64,000 nt of DNA from Acaryochloris sp. CRU_2_0 (GTDB lineage: Bacteria; Cyanobacteriota; Cyanobacteriia; Thermosynechococcales; Thermosynechococcaceae), in the NCBI GenBank assembly GCA_012034865.1, contig JAAUOM010000004.1:1-64000 (forward strand), in the 5' to 3' direction. Below the pieces are notes generated by a model. That model saw only the letters and a program-made list of their open reading frames with translations, had not been told where the DNA came from and ran no database searches. The translations under genes were made by a program, and so were the position numbers. Shown here piece after piece: positions 7,832 through 17,963 of this stretch. Each line of letters begins with the position of its first letter. Position 1 is the stretch's first letter.

Positions 7832-8203
7832 GGTTTTCCCCTACGGATTAACTTAACTCTATGCTAAGGATTTCTAGAGATAAAAGGAGGCTTTTAGCAG
7901 ACCCAAAACGAAATAAATTCTAAAGCCTTGTGACTAACGTATAGACCTGCCATCCTAATCAGGCTGATCCTTATAAATCCTTAAGAATAAGGGCGAGTTG
8001 ATTGTTTTTAGTCTTTGTTACGTATCCAAAATATACCGATAAAGTATCATTCCATGTTTGCTGATCTAGAATTTGAATAGTCATAATTCGTTAGACAATC
8101 GCAGCCTTTTCCCTGACAGCCATGATGATTGCTCTATTGGACACACCACGCCCTCGGCTAGATCCTGGAGGGTTATCCTCAAAAGGGAATCGACAAAAAG
8201 TGT
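7832..8203. other. Divergent intergenic region, no gene seen
   Basis: About 370 bp between two divergent genes, AT-rich around 7980-8100. It must hold the promoters of both neighbours, but I see no convincing paired -10/-35 boxes, hairpin or RNA gene. Confidence 0.5.
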
Positions 8204-9364
8204 ATGGATCGACGTTTATTTTTACAAGCCTTAAGTGTGGTTACCTTGAGCCAACTCCTAGGAGCCTGTCAACAGCAGAATCGGCCTGTACTGGAAGTTA
8301 ATACATTACAGAAGGCGCTTCCTCCCCAGTTGATTGGTAAATTTCGCTCACAATCGCAGATTTCTGTACAAGTTGGCATTAAATCTTCAACCCAGGAAAT
8401 ATTCTCTCAATTACAACAATGGCAGGCTCAAAAAACTCAAGACGTTGCTGAAAATACCACAACGCCTCAAGAACCTGTATCTCCTGTGCAGTTGCCCCAT
8501 AGAGTCGTCAGCCTTGGCGATTATTGGCTATCCCAAGCCATTCAGCAAAATCTGATTCAACCCTTGCCAGCCAATCAGTTAATACACTGGTCGGGGTTAG
8601 ACCCCCGTTGGCAGCAACTCGTGCGGCGCGATCGCACAGGTCAACCCTCCGCCAATGGCGATATTTGGGGAGCCCCTTTCCGCTGGGGTGCTACCCTGAT
8701 TGCCTATCGCCCCGACAAATTCAAGGATCTTGGCTGGCAACCTACCACCTGGTCGGATCTATGGCGACCTGAACTGCAAGGTCGAATTAGCCTGTTAGAT
8801 CAACCCCGCGAGGTCATTGGTCTCACCCTCAAGAGACTCCAACAGTCTTACAACCTCAAAAATCTAGACGCCGTTTCCGCCCTGCCGACGGAATTGCAAG
8901 CCCTCAACCGCCAGGTGCGGTTTTATGCCTCTACCCAATATCTAGAGTCCCTGATTTTGGGAGATACTTGGGTCGCTGTGGGTTGGTCAACGGATATTTT
9001 GCCCGCCCTCCTTCAGGAGCCAGACATCGCTGCCGTGTTTCCTCAAGGGGGAACAGCTCTATGGGCCGACCTGTGGGTGGAACCGCGCACTTCAACCACA
9101 TCCACGCTGGCAGCAAACGCTGATTCTAGAGCTGTTAGTCAATGGATTAACTATTGGTGGGAAGCCTCTGTGGCAGCCAATTTATCTCAATTCACCTCGG
9201 CTATTTCCCCTCTGATTCCAGCATCAGTCACCTCACAATCCTCCAGTCAGTTGCTCATAGCCCATCTAGACCGTTTTGAGCGCAGTGAATTTCTGCTGCC
9301 GTTACCGCCTGCAACCCTTGACCAATACCAACGTTTATGGCAAGAAATGCGGAGGGCGATTTAG
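8204..9364 (+). CDS. Periplasmic solute-binding lipoprotein (PotD/type 2 SBP-like)
   Basis: A 386-residue protein. The N-terminus [10 protein letters not shown] followed by a lipobox LLGAC marks a lipoprotein anchored at Cys22; the paired Arg suggests possible Tat export. The mature part has the features of a type 2 periplasmic binding protein of the spermidine/putrescine or iron class: [19 protein letters not shown], then [20 protein letters not shown], then a DTWVAVGWS segment. No permease or ATPase gene is adjacent, so its ligand is unknown. Its stop codon overlaps the convergent crcB stop by 4 bp. Confidence 0.75.
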   Translation: MDRRLFLQALSVVTLSQLLGACQQQNRPVLEVNTLQKALPPQLIGKFRSQSQISVQVGIKSSTQEIFSQLQQWQAQKTQDVAENTTTPQEPVSPVQLPHRVVSLGDYWLSQAIQQNLIQPLPANQLIHWSGLDPRWQQLVRRDRTGQPSANGDIWGAPFRWGATLIAYRPDKFKDLGWQPTTWSDLWRPELQGRISLLDQPREVIGLTLKRLQQSYNLKNLDAVSALPTELQALNRQVRFYASTQYLESLILGDTWVAVGWSTDILPALLQEPDIAAVFPQGGTALWADLWVEPRTSTTSTLAANADSRAVSQWINYWWEASVAANLSQFTSAISPLIPASVTSQSSSQLLIAHLDRFERSEFLLPLPPATLDQYQRLWQEMRRAI

Positions 9365-9816
9365 GGGATTCGTTTGGCTAAAAAGTTGCCGATTTCCAGA
9401 CCCATAAACCCCAAACTAGCACTGCCCAACCAGTAGAACAGTGCTAATGTTGGGTTTCCTGCTTGTAGAAGAGTTGAGGTATCCAGGGCATAGGTGGAAA
9501 AGGTGGTGTATGACCCTAGAAAGCCTACGGTAACGAGTAGACGCACATCGGGTGAAGAAAGGCTTCGCTCCAGGGTCAGAGTCATGAAAAAGCCCATGAT
9601 TAGAGCACCTGTGATGTTGATAAAGAAGGTGCCGTAGGGAAACCCAGTTCCTAGCCAGCGGCCAAAGAGTAAGGTCAAGTAGTAACGACTCAAGGCACCA
9701 GGAATTGCCCCTAAGATAATGGCGATCGGTGTACGCATCGCCGGATCAATTGCAGCCAGAAAACCCCATGTTTGAGTCAATCCATGGCATATCTGATGAA
9801 TGAAATTGGCTAACAT
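9361..9816 (-). CDS. crcB: Fluoride ion channel CrcB/FluC
   Basis: A 151-residue membrane protein of the Fluc family, which exports fluoride as a dual-topology dimer. It has four hydrophobic segments and the family signatures [25 protein letters not shown] and [12 protein letters not shown]. The N-terminal ~26 residues exceed the usual length; translation could begin at Met27. It starts 6 bp after the M16 peptidase stop, so it is probably expressed from that operon. No fluoride riboswitch is present in the short gap. Confidence 0.9.
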   Translation of the reverse strand: MLANFIHQICHGLTQTWGFLAAIDPAMRTPIAIILGAIPGALSRYYLTLLFGRWLGTGFPYGTFFINITGALIMGFFMTLTLERSLSSPDVRLLVTVGFLGSYTTFSTYALDTSTLLQAGNPTLALFYWLGSASLGFMGLEIGNFLAKRIP

Positions 9817-9822
9817 TTTCGG

Positions 9823-12554
9823 TCATTCATCAATAGGGCCAGCCGAAACGATTGCTAAGCGATCGGGGTGAATGTAGGCTTGAATCGCTTTTTCTACTTC
9901 GGTCATAGTTACGTCTGTAATCCGTTGCGGGAGTTGGCGAATCTCCTCAATGGGTAGACCCAGAACTTCATTCATGAGTAATCGCTGGGCTAACAGATCG
10001 GGATCAGCCAGGTCTACGGGGTAGCTATTGAGAATAGACCGTTGGGCGGTCTGTAACTCAGACTTCGTAATGCCCTTATCTTGCACTTGTTGGAGGAGAG
10101 TAATGGTACTGGCAATGGCTGTTTGGGTATCTTCAGGAGCCGTCTGCATTTGAATGGCAAAGGGGCCAGCATGAAGACCAGCGGCAAAATAGCTGTAAAT
10201 GCCGTAGGTGAGTCCTTGGCGATCGCGAATTTCAGTCCCTAATCGACTCGATAGGGTATCTCCTCCTAAAATCTGATTCAGCAACATCGCCGGATAATAG
10301 AGGGGATCGTGGCGCTCTAGGCCGGGATAACCCATATAGGTGACCACTTGAGTTTTGCCCGGTAACGGCACTTTGATGGACTGGATCGCCGGGGGCAAAT
10401 TCACCTCTGGGAAGGTGAGCGCTCTGGAGGGTTGAGGGTTTTGCCATTGGCCTAGAGTTTGGTGGAGGTGCGATCGCACCTCCCCCCTATCAAAGTCTCC
10501 CAACAGCATGAGAACTAGATTTGCTGGGGTATAGTGTTCCTGATAAAACCGGAGAATATCTTCTTGACGAATGGTTTTGAGACTACTCTCGGTGGGGAAT
10601 CCATGAAACGGATGGCTGTCAGGATAAATCTGTTGCTGAAAGGTACGTCGTGCCAAAGCACCCGGATCATCCAAGTCCAATTGCAAATGGGTCAACATCC
10701 GTTGGCGGGATAACTCTAGCTGTTGTGAAGGAAACGTAGCATTTTGCAAAACCTCCCCTAAGATTGCCAGTAGAGCAGGTAAATCAGGGGATAGGGCGTA
10801 ACCGGAAATATCTACCCCCTCCCGTAAGACAGAAGATCTAAGCTTGCCCCCCGATCTTCTAGAATCTTGGCGAGGGCCAGATCATCCTTGCTGGTCGTGC
10901 CGCTCATGAGATTGTCAGCCGTCAAACTGGCCACACCTGCTAGGGTGAGACAGTCCCACTCGTTGCCAGCCCGCAGATATCCACTGAGGGTCACCGTCGG
11001 TGTACTAGCGTCTGGGAGTAACAGAACCGTCAAACCATTTTCCAGAACCAAGCGTTCCGGCAACGCTTGGGTGTCCGAAACTTCCATAGGTGGGAAATGG
11101 GGCAAATAGGCCGCCACTTGAGCTGGATCGACGGGTTCACCGGGCGTGAAGTCTTCGGCTGTTTGCTTTGCCGGAATTCCTCCCATGATCGGTGATTCAT
11201 CGAATTGCGTTGGCTCAAAGAAGCCGACGGTGCGTTGGGCTGGCAGCAAATAGGTCTGCGCTACCCGCTGAACATCTTCTGGGGTTACGGTTTCTAGACC
11301 TGCTAAATAGCGATCGCTAAAGCAATAATCCCCCGTGACAATCTGGTTATAGGCCAGTTGACTGGCCTGGTTTTCAACTTCACGATTGCTGAGGATAAAT
11401 CCTGCTTTAAGTTGAGTCTTGGCTCGCTCTAACTCTTCTGATGTAATTAGTTGATCCCGCAACTGGGCTAAGGTGTCTTCAACCACTTGGTCAATTTCAG
11501 TAAGCTGACCTGCGGCGGCAGTCACAGAAATGCTATACCAGCCCGATTCCATCAGCGCCGCCACGGAGGCATGGGCATGGGTGGCTAAACCCGACTCAAT
11601 TAAGGCCGGATAAAACCGCGAGTTACGTCCCGCCGAGAGAATCGAATCCAAAATTTCTAAGGCTGGAATATCAGGATGTTGAGCATCGGGAATGGGGTAA
11701 ACAGCCTCCCATAAAGCGGCACTGCCCGGTTCTTGCAAGATCAAGGGAGGGGCAGGAACCGCCTGCGCAGCAACCCCAGGCATCGGGGCAGCTACCTCAG
11801 AAGGGGAATGAGGGCTGGAAATATCGCCAAAGATGGCCTCCACCTGCTCTTGCACCGCCGCCGCTGCAAAATCCCCCACAATCACTAAGACTGCGTTGCT
11901 GGGTTGATAGAACCGCTGATAATAGTCCTGAACTTGTCCTAGGGTAAATTGCTCAACATCGGCCTTGGTGCCACCCACAGGCAGCCCATAGTTGGAATCA
12001 GGAAACGCCTGCTGCATTACCATCCGACTGAGACGATAATCAGGACTATTTTCATAACCCTGCAATTCTGAAATGACAACTCGTTTTTCACTGGCCAACT
12101 GGTCAGCCGTCAGCAACACATTCTGCATGCGATCCGCTTCTAGAATGAGCAAGGGTTCTAGCTTATCCCGGCCAACTGTCCCGTAATAGGCCGTCATATC
12201 ATAGCTGGTAAAGGCATTGGAAGCACTCCCCAAAGCACTGAAGAGTTGACCAAACTGGACAGGGCGGGAGGTCGTTCCTTTAAACATCAAATGCTCAAGC
12301 TGGTGGGTAATGCCATTGAAACCAGGCATTTCATTACGTGAGCCGACCCGATACCAAACTTGCACACTGACCACAGGAGCGGTATGCACTTCTTTGAGCA
12401 GAAGCGTCAGGCCATTATCTAGACAGATTTTGCTGACGCCTGTAGTTAAAACATGGCGAAGGTCACTGGCAGTAGGGTTAGGGGTAGTCACGGGGGTTGC
12501 TGTTGAGTCAATCAAAGTAGGGTGAAACGCTCGGGCTGGTTCTGTGCAGCACAA
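9823..12554 (-). CDS. M16 (insulinase-like) zinc peptidase, double-domain, broken by one frameshift
   Basis: Two reading frames together make one ~910-residue pitrilysin-family peptidase. The first (12554-10812) holds an active M16 domain with the inverted zinc motif HQLEH at residues 84-88 and the third ligand probably Glu163 (ISELQG), then the start of the second half. The second frame (open upstream of 10749) supplies the remaining M16 domain: LREGVDISGYALS, then YPGLERHDPLYYPA. The switch is near 10833: a TT in GATCTTCTGTC would need to be TTT to restore GASLDLSVLREGVDISG. Start is TTG 12554; an upstream stop is close and no ATG lies near. No signal peptide is evident from that start. crcB follows. 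Confidence 0.85.
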
Positions 12555-13206
12555 GCTTTACAGATCTTAGTATCTATCAGGAATGTTTGCAGTATTCCTA
12601 GCATAATTGGACGCGCCCTTTGGAGTGGGCTGACTCCTGCCCTTTCAGTACCCTCAGCGAGAGGCTAAACCCTTTATTTTCTAAAGTTAATACAGTCTCA
12701 CAGTCTCACCTATCGCGCAATGATGGAACTCCCTTTATTGCGTAATATTACAGCAGTGATTGAGTTTGCCCAGCGCCTGTTTTATCGTTTACCTTTTGCC
12801 TTTTATTCGGTGTTGCTATCTGCAAGGAAAGAGTGAGTCACTTTTACCTTTTACCTTTTACTTTTTGCTTCCAAAATTTTGCCTTTTATTCGGTGTTGCT
12901 ATCTGCAAGGAAAGAGCGAGTCACTTTTACCTTTTACCTTTATACCTTTTACCTTTTGCCTTTTATTAGTGCTGATACTCCCATAGAAAGAACCTCTATT
13001 TTAAGGTCTCTTCTGTGCATAGGTTGAAAACAGGTTAAGTGTTAGATTTGTTAGTGTCTTGAATTTTTCGACACCTATCAGAGAATAAAAAATGTACTTT
13101 CAGAGGTTCCATTTAGACAAGGGTTCCAAAGATCACCTAGGTATTCTCTAGCAAATGGCGAAGGTTCGTGACATTAACCTAGGAGATCATCATTATCGGG
13201 GTAAAG
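12555..13206. other. 650-bp intergenic region with tandem repeats
   Basis: Lies between the divergently transcribed M16 peptidase and GGDEF genes. The centre (12794-12960) is an 83-bp tandem repeat built largely of CTTTTAC-type heptamers, listed separately. Short open frames across it are just translations of the repeat. The 13020-13206 part should hold the promoter of the GGDEF gene, but I cannot define it. Confidence 0.6.
12794..12960. repeat. Two-copy 83-bp direct repeat with TTTTACC heptamer arrays
   Basis: The unit beginning TTTTGCCTTTTATTCGG occurs at 12794 and again at 12877, a period of 83 bp. Over about 65 bp the two copies differ at one internal position (GAGTGAG versus GAGCGAG). 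Each copy ends in TTTTACC/TTTTGCC heptamer runs. The same heptamers in reverse complement (GGTAAAAGGCAAAAG) recur at about 21165-21188 upstream of pntA. This resembles the short tandemly repeated heptamers known from cyanobacteria. Confidence 0.8.
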
Positions 13207-14742
13207 ATGGGTTTCAAAGGAAACTGGCATAGAGTTATGGAGTACCTCTATGTTCATAAAAATTTGGTACCGATCAATTGTCTTCTGACAGTAGTTCTTG
13301 CCATTGCCTATTTTCTCGCAGGCTGGCTGGGACTATCCTTTGCCATCCCTCCGGGCTATGCCACGGCAGTCTGGCCTCCGTCAGGCATCGCCTTGGTTGG
13401 CATCCTCTGGTGGGGGCAACGCGTCTGGCTGGGTATCTGGTTGGGATCATTTCTGGTTAATGTTTGGGGCTCTCTGACCACATCCCAGACGGAGATCAGT
13501 GTTGCAGGGCTGGCGATCGCAGCCACCATTGCCTTCGGTTCCACGCTACAAGCACTCTTGGGAGCATTGTTACTGAAGCGCTGGGTGGGAGTTGATCGGC
13601 TATTTGAGCGCGGCGGAGCTATTCTCAGGTTCGCAATGATTGAGGCGCTGAGTTGCTTGCTGGCATCCACCTGGGGAGTAACTAGCCTTTGCCTCGCTGG
13701 TGCCGTAGACTGGACGCTCTATTTCGATTCGTGGCGAACCTGGTGGCTCGGAGATCTGATGGGGGTAGTCGTCATCACCCCCGTGCTTTTAGGATGGCGA
13801 GCGTTGCCACATCTGCCTCGTCAGCCCTGGCGGATTGCTGAGACCGTCGGATCAACAGTTCTGCTGGTGGTGATCAGTGTCCTTGTGTTTCTCGGCCCGT
13901 TGCCGCTCTCGGAGAATGATGCCCCCTTGGCCTTCATGCCACTCCCTTGTTTGGTGTGGATTGCCTTTCGTTTCCAACCGGGAGGGGTGGCTCTAGCGGC
14001 CTCATTTTTGTCCGCTATCGCCGTCTTCGCAACCAGCCACGGTACGGGTCCTTTTGTCCACCAGGTCGCCACAGGTGAATCTATCTTTTTGTTACAAACC
14101 TTCACTGGTCTATCCACGTTGACGAGCCTGACTCTGGCAGCAGCAGTGGTTGGACAGAAGCAAGCAGAGGAAAAACTTCTCAAGCTTAACGCGGAGCTGG
14201 AGCAGCGGGTGCATGAGCGGACAGCGCAATTGCAGGAACTTGCCCAAGAGTTGGAAGTGCAGAGTCTTACCGATGCACTGACAGATTTGGGGAATCGCCG
14301 TGCCTTTCAGCGCAAGCTGACTGAGGAAGTGCAACGGGCAGTACGTTATCAGATGCCACTATCGTTGCTGCTGTTGGATGTGGATCATTTTAAAACTTAC
14401 AATGATGCCTTTGGTCATTCTGCGGGGGATGCGGTGCTGAAAGAGCTGGGACTATTACTACGCCAGCATTCTCGGACTACCGACTTTCCGGCACGCTACG
14501 GCGGCGAAGAGTTTGCCCTACTGCTTCCACACACGGATAAAGCAGGAGCACTCATCTTAGCTGAGCGTATTCGCCAGGTTGTGGCAGCGACGTTATGGCG
14601 TTATCGAGCGGTGACCGTTAGCATTGGCGCAATGACCTTAGCCAAGAATATGGACAGCACGGTGCTGATTGACCAAGCGGACAGAGCCTTGTACGAGGCT
14701 AAGCGGTGTGGGCGCAACTGCGTTGTGTCTGCCACTGAATAA
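13207..14742 (+). CDS. MASE1-GGDEF diguanylate cyclase
   Basis: A 511-residue membrane enzyme predicted to make cyclic di-GMP. Residues about 18-310 form a multi-helix MASE1 sensory domain (PPGYATAVWPPSGIAL, WWLGDLMGVVVITP). A coiled coil (about 322-350, VHERTAQLQELAQELE) links it to the GGDEF domain. The active-site loop is GGEEF at 432-436. The product-inhibition I-site RTTD at 423-426 lies exactly five residues upstream, so feedback control is likely. The start ATG could also be the Met twelve codons later. It stands alone after a long repeat-bearing intergenic region. Confidence 0.92.
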   Translation: MGFKGNWHRVMEYLYVHKNLVPINCLLTVVLAIAYFLAGWLGLSFAIPPGYATAVWPPSGIALVGILWWGQRVWLGIWLGSFLVNVWGSLTTSQTEISVAGLAIAATIAFGSTLQALLGALLLKRWVGVDRLFERGGAILRFAMIEALSCLLASTWGVTSLCLAGAVDWTLYFDSWRTWWLGDLMGVVVITPVLLGWRALPHLPRQPWRIAETVGSTVLLVVISVLVFLGPLPLSENDAPLAFMPLPCLVWIAFRFQPGGVALAASFLSAIAVFATSHGTGPFVHQVATGESIFLLQTFTGLSTLTSLTLAAAVVGQKQAEEKLLKLNAELEQRVHERTAQLQELAQELEVQSLTDALTDLGNRRAFQRKLTEEVQRAVRYQMPLSLLLLDVDHFKTYNDAFGHSAGDAVLKELGLLLRQHSRTTDFPARYGGEEFALLLPHTDKAGALILAERIRQVVAATLWRYRAVTVSIGAMTLAKNMDSTVLIDQADRALYEAKRCGRNCVVSATE

Positions 14743-14761
14743 ACTTAATTCTTCCAATCTC

Positions 14762-15860
14762 TCACTTAGGGGATATTGGGGATGTTTTGCTCAGTCTATA
14801 ACTACTAAGATAGAGAAGCAGAGCCAATCCCAGAAAGCCATAGCGCAAATCCAGAGGATCTGAGATTTGATCTAATCCTGTTGGAACTAGGGTTTTACCC
14901 AAATAGGCAGCATAGAACAAATACCCTAAGGCCACATGGCCACAACGTTCTTGTAACAGGGCAAAGATTGTGGGGAAGGTAGGGCCATAGCAGAGGGCAG
15001 CCCCTGCAAACAGAAAGCCAAATCCCGGCAAGGGAGTGAGGGCGATCGCACCATACCAACTGCCAATAAACCTCGCAGGCGCTGGATAGGACGAGGACTC
15101 ACCCAAACGCCTAAGCTCAAGCGTCCTAAGGTCAAGGCTCCCCAATAGGCCGATAATAGGGCACTTTGCTGCACCGGATGCCAACCCCGACCCTGGAGAT
15201 AGGATCCGCTCCAGGTTGCGATCGCACTTTCAAGTCCCACATAGAAAAACGTGATCAGCAGAAATGGCCAAGCCCCTGACCAATTCACCCGATCCTGAGT
15301 CGGATGAAACTGCTGAACTGGGGGAGCCTGCCAAGATAGGACAAGAGCCAGGATCGCTGCTGCTCCTACCCCGACAAAAGCCAGTCGCCAGGGCAAGAGG
15401 GTGTTGAGCAAGGGGGCGCTTAAAGCTCCCAATCCAAACGTGGCATTGGCCCAGTTTAAGAACGTAATTTTTCGCTGGGGATGTAATTCACCCACAAGAT
15501 TATTGCAGTGAAAGTTGAGAATGCCATCGCCTAAGCCCAGCACCAAGGCCGCCCCTGCCACCCCAGCAAAGTTCGGTGCCCAAGCCGCGATCCCAAAGGC
15601 TAAACCCACCCAGACAAACGAGAGCGCCAAGAGCGGATGGCGATTTTTTGGCGAGCGGCCCAGGTCAAGCTCGTCAGACTACTCACTAAGAAGAATGTGT
15701 AGAACAGACTCACATGAACGCTCTCCCCAAAGGTTGCCGTCCACTGCCTCAAAAAGGCACCGGGGGTCGCCACCACAATCCCGTGCAGATACAGGCCGAT
15801 GAAGCCAGCCACCGTCAGGCGACCTCGATGGAAAGCATCAGAGAAGAGGGGTAACTTCAA
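14762..15860 (-). CDS. MFS transporter broken by two frameshifts
   Basis: Three frames in succession encode one ~365-residue major facilitator: 15860 to ~15645 (RGRLTVAGFIGLYLHG), then ~15645 to ~15050 (ALVLGLGDGILNFHCNNLV, VGLESAIATWSGSYL), then ~15050 to 14762 (AIALTPLPGFGFLFAGAAL, YLFYAAYLGKTL). Break 1 is at the six-T run 15644-15649; a seventh T restores ARQKNRHPLLALSFVW. Break 2 is at 15049, where GCACC would need to be GCCACC. The start ATG overlaps the stop of the upstream dehydrogenase gene (ATGA). Substrate unknown. With two breaks it is either sequence error or a pseudogene; the homopolymer context favours error. Confidence 0.75.
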
Positions 15861-16924
15861 GGTTGTTCAGACAGCGAAAGATCGGGTGCCAAGTGTCGCT
15901 TCACACACTCTAGGCCAAAGTGATTGGCTAAGGCTTGCACCAGGGCTACGGGTAGCGGGATTCCCTGTTCAGTACGGGTTTTCTCAGTGAGATATGCCAA
16001 TTCACCCGGGAAATAAAGGGGTTGATCAGGGTCTAGGCGGGGAGTTTGTTTCAAAGTTGCGATCGCCCGTCCCACTTCTGCGGCAAACACTTCAGGATCA
16101 CACCAGACCGCCACATCCAGTACCCCAAAGAAATGCCCAGTACCATTGAGACCATCGTGAATGGATTTGGTTTTAAACATAGCAGCCGCTGTTCCCAGGA
16201 GCGGCCCACAGAGCAAATCCGCAACTAAGGCCATACCAGAGCCTTTAGGGGAGGCAGCTCGATTGACGGCTACCGCCTGGGGAATATCCGTGGGTTCTCC
16301 AGTGGCCGTTAGCCCCCAATCGCTTGGGATCGGCAGTCCTTGATAACCAAAATGTTTGACTTTACCCCCACTCACGGTGCCTGCGGCCATATCTAAAACA
16401 ATGGGAGTTGGGCCATAGGGAATTCCCCAAGCGAGGGGGTTATTGCCCAAGCAGGCAGTCTTACCGCCGTAGGGTGCTAAATCCACGACATTGGTATCAC
16501 TGGTGGCAAAGCCCACCATCCCCGCCACTGCCGCCATCTGTGTATAGTAGCCCGCCATACCAAAGTGATTGCTATTGGTCACACCCACCACGGCAATCCC
16601 AACCTGATGAGCTTGGGCAATGGCCTCTGTCATCGCTACTTGAGCGGCATATTGCCCCGGTGCGCGATCGGCATCGATCCGGATCATGGTAGAGCGATCG
16701 CGGTGGATTTGTAGACAAGGCTGAGGATTGATCCGACCGCTGCGCAGACTCTGGTCATAGCCGATAATTTGCTGCAAGCCATGAGAATCGATCCCCCACA
16801 GGTTCGCTTGAACGAGGTGATCGATGAGAGCTGATGCGGCTGCGGGTCTGAGGTCATAATGCCCTAAGACCGCCGTTAAAAAGGTTCGCAGTTGCGCAGG
16901 GGTGACCGTGATGGATTGTGTCAT
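15857..16924 (-). CDS. LDH2-family malate/L-lactate-type dehydrogenase
   Basis: NAD(P)-dependent oxidoreductase of the LDH2/MDH2 family, unrelated to classical malate dehydrogenase; members act on malate, lactate, sulfolactate, ureidoglycolate and similar 2-hydroxyacids. Family marks are LWGIDSHG (proposed catalytic His), SNHFGMAGYY, NNPLAWGIPYG and ASPKGSGMALVADLL. I start at ATG 16924; a TTG at 16948 would overlap the vanW stop. About 355 residues, a normal length. It sits between vanW and the MFS gene, tightly coupled to the latter, so the transporter may move its substrate or product. Substrate is not predictable. Confidence 0.87.
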   Translation of the reverse strand: MTQSITVTPAQLRTFLTAVLGHYDLRPAAASALIDHLVQANLWGIDSHGLQQIIGYDQSLRSGRINPQPCLQIHRDRSTMIRIDADRAPGQYAAQVAMTEAIAQAHQVGIAVVGVTNSNHFGMAGYYTQMAAVAGMVGFATSDTNVVDLAPYGGKTACLGNNPLAWGIPYGPTPIVLDMAAGTVSGGKVKHFGYQGLPIPSDWGLTATGEPTDIPQAVAVNRAASPKGSGMALVADLLCGPLLGTAAAMFKTKSIHDGLNGTGHFFGVLDVAVWCDPEVFAAEVGRAIATLKQTPRLDPDQPLYFPGELAYLTEKTRTEQGIPLPVALVQALANHFGLECVKRHLAPDLSLSEQP

Positions 16925-16944
16925 AACTGTTGAGAGCCGTGCAG

Positions 16945-17805
16945 TCAAGGAGCAGGCTGATAAGTATCTGCGGCCATATAATTGATGACGGGATCCCTAG
17001 GTGAAGACTCAGACACTAGGGGGGGCAGGGATCGCTGGGTGTACACCTGCCAACCTGAAATCCCCTGAGCAGAGGGGGCGGGGATGGCTTGCATGATCTT
17101 GGACTCCAGGATGACAGCGACGGGCATGGGGGCTTGTCCCCAGAGACTGGCGGTGGTGGTCAGATTCTCACTATCCACTTGCAAGCGAATTTGAAGGGGA
17201 ATAGGGTGAAGATGGCGGACGATCAAATCTTTATATCCATACACTACCGCAGCATCTTGGCCAAGGGTGAAAAAGCGATCGCACCCATAGGTATCCACAC
17301 TGTGGTTGTACCGTTCTAAGATCTGCAAATTGCCTGCTAGAAACGCCCCAAATAGGGTAGTAGAAATTTGGCAAAGTCCACCCCCCACATCGGTGGTCAA
17401 CTGGCCTCGGATCAGCATCGGTCCTGCTTGAAAGCCATGTTTAGGGAGCGGTGGCGGTACCCGCTGCCAAAAGCTAAAGATCGCTTGGGGATAGAGAATG
17501 AGGCCATCAATAGAGCGGGCAGCCAAGGCCATATTGGTCAGCCGATTTTGATGAAGATTCTCTTCTGGCAATCGCTGTTTAATGGGCGTTTGACATTGGC
17601 TCCACCGATGGTTGAATTTGGCAGAAATGGCTAAATCTTGCTCATGAGCGTAATACTGGGAATAGCCGAGTCGCCTCTGATGCATCTCTTTGAGATGTTG
17701 ACGCAGCTTAGACTTGAGCCAGCGCAATCGATCTTGCCAATAGGAGGCCGTCAAGTGCGATACTCCGTGATTTCCAGGGGATACTGAAGCACTATTTTGA
17801 TCCAC
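16945..17805 (-). CDS. VanW family protein
   Basis: A 286-residue protein with the VanW core at about 95-215: AARSIDGLILYPQAIFSFW, then GPMLIRGQLTTDVGGGLCQ and ISTTLFGAFLAGNLQILER, HSVDTYG. Named after a vancomycin-cluster gene, but the biochemical role is unknown; this member has nothing to do with van resistance clusters. The GTG start at 17805 lies right beside the end of a tnpB remnant, so the original 5' end may have been altered by that insertion. Downstream genes ldh and mfs appear to be in the same operon. Confidence 0.85.
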   Translation of the reverse strand: MDQNSASVSPGNHGVSHLTASYWQDRLRWLKSKLRQHLKEMHQRRLGYSQYYAHEQDLAISAKFNHRWSQCQTPIKQRLPEENLHQNRLTNMALAARSIDGLILYPQAIFSFWQRVPPPLPKHGFQAGPMLIRGQLTTDVGGGLCQISTTLFGAFLAGNLQILERYNHSVDTYGCDRFFTLGQDAAVVYGYKDLIVRHLHPIPLQIRLQVDSENLTTTASLWGQAPMPVAVILESKIMQAIPAPSAQGISGWQVYTQRSLPPLVSESSPRDPVINYMAADTYQPAP

Positions 17806-17951
17806 TCCCTCGGCTGAAGCGCCTGGGATTCAGGACTCAAGCAGGGATTGCTGGCACAGCCAGTCTGACATTCCCTAATCCTAGGGTTGAGACCCCAACC
17901 CTTTTAATATTCACCGCAGCATTTTCATCTCGGTCATTCTCCCTGTGACAG
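17806..17951 (-). pseudogene. 3' remnant of an IS200/IS605-type tnpB
   Basis: On the minus strand, from about 17951, the frame reads ENDRDENAAVNIKRVG and ends ...AIPA with a stop at 17837-17839. DRDxNAAxNI is the conserved C-terminal signature of TnpB/OrfB, carrying its last catalytic Asp. Only about 38 residues remain. The 30 bases beyond the stop (17806-17836) resemble the right-end sequence of such elements. The body of the element is gone. Confidence 0.75.
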
Positions 17952-17963
17952 CATAGATGAGAT

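Noticed and set aside
10812-10840. Programmed ribosomal frameshift in the M16 gene
   Set aside because: No slippery heptamer with a downstream structure is evident, and the same kind of break occurs in many unrelated genes here.
12760-13027. Short open frames across the 12.8-kb repeats
   Set aside because: Their products are repetitive (FYLLPF) translations of the heptamer array.
16945-17805. Vancomycin resistance role for the VanW protein
   Set aside because: No vanHAX-type genes or regulators nearby; VanW domains are common without resistance.
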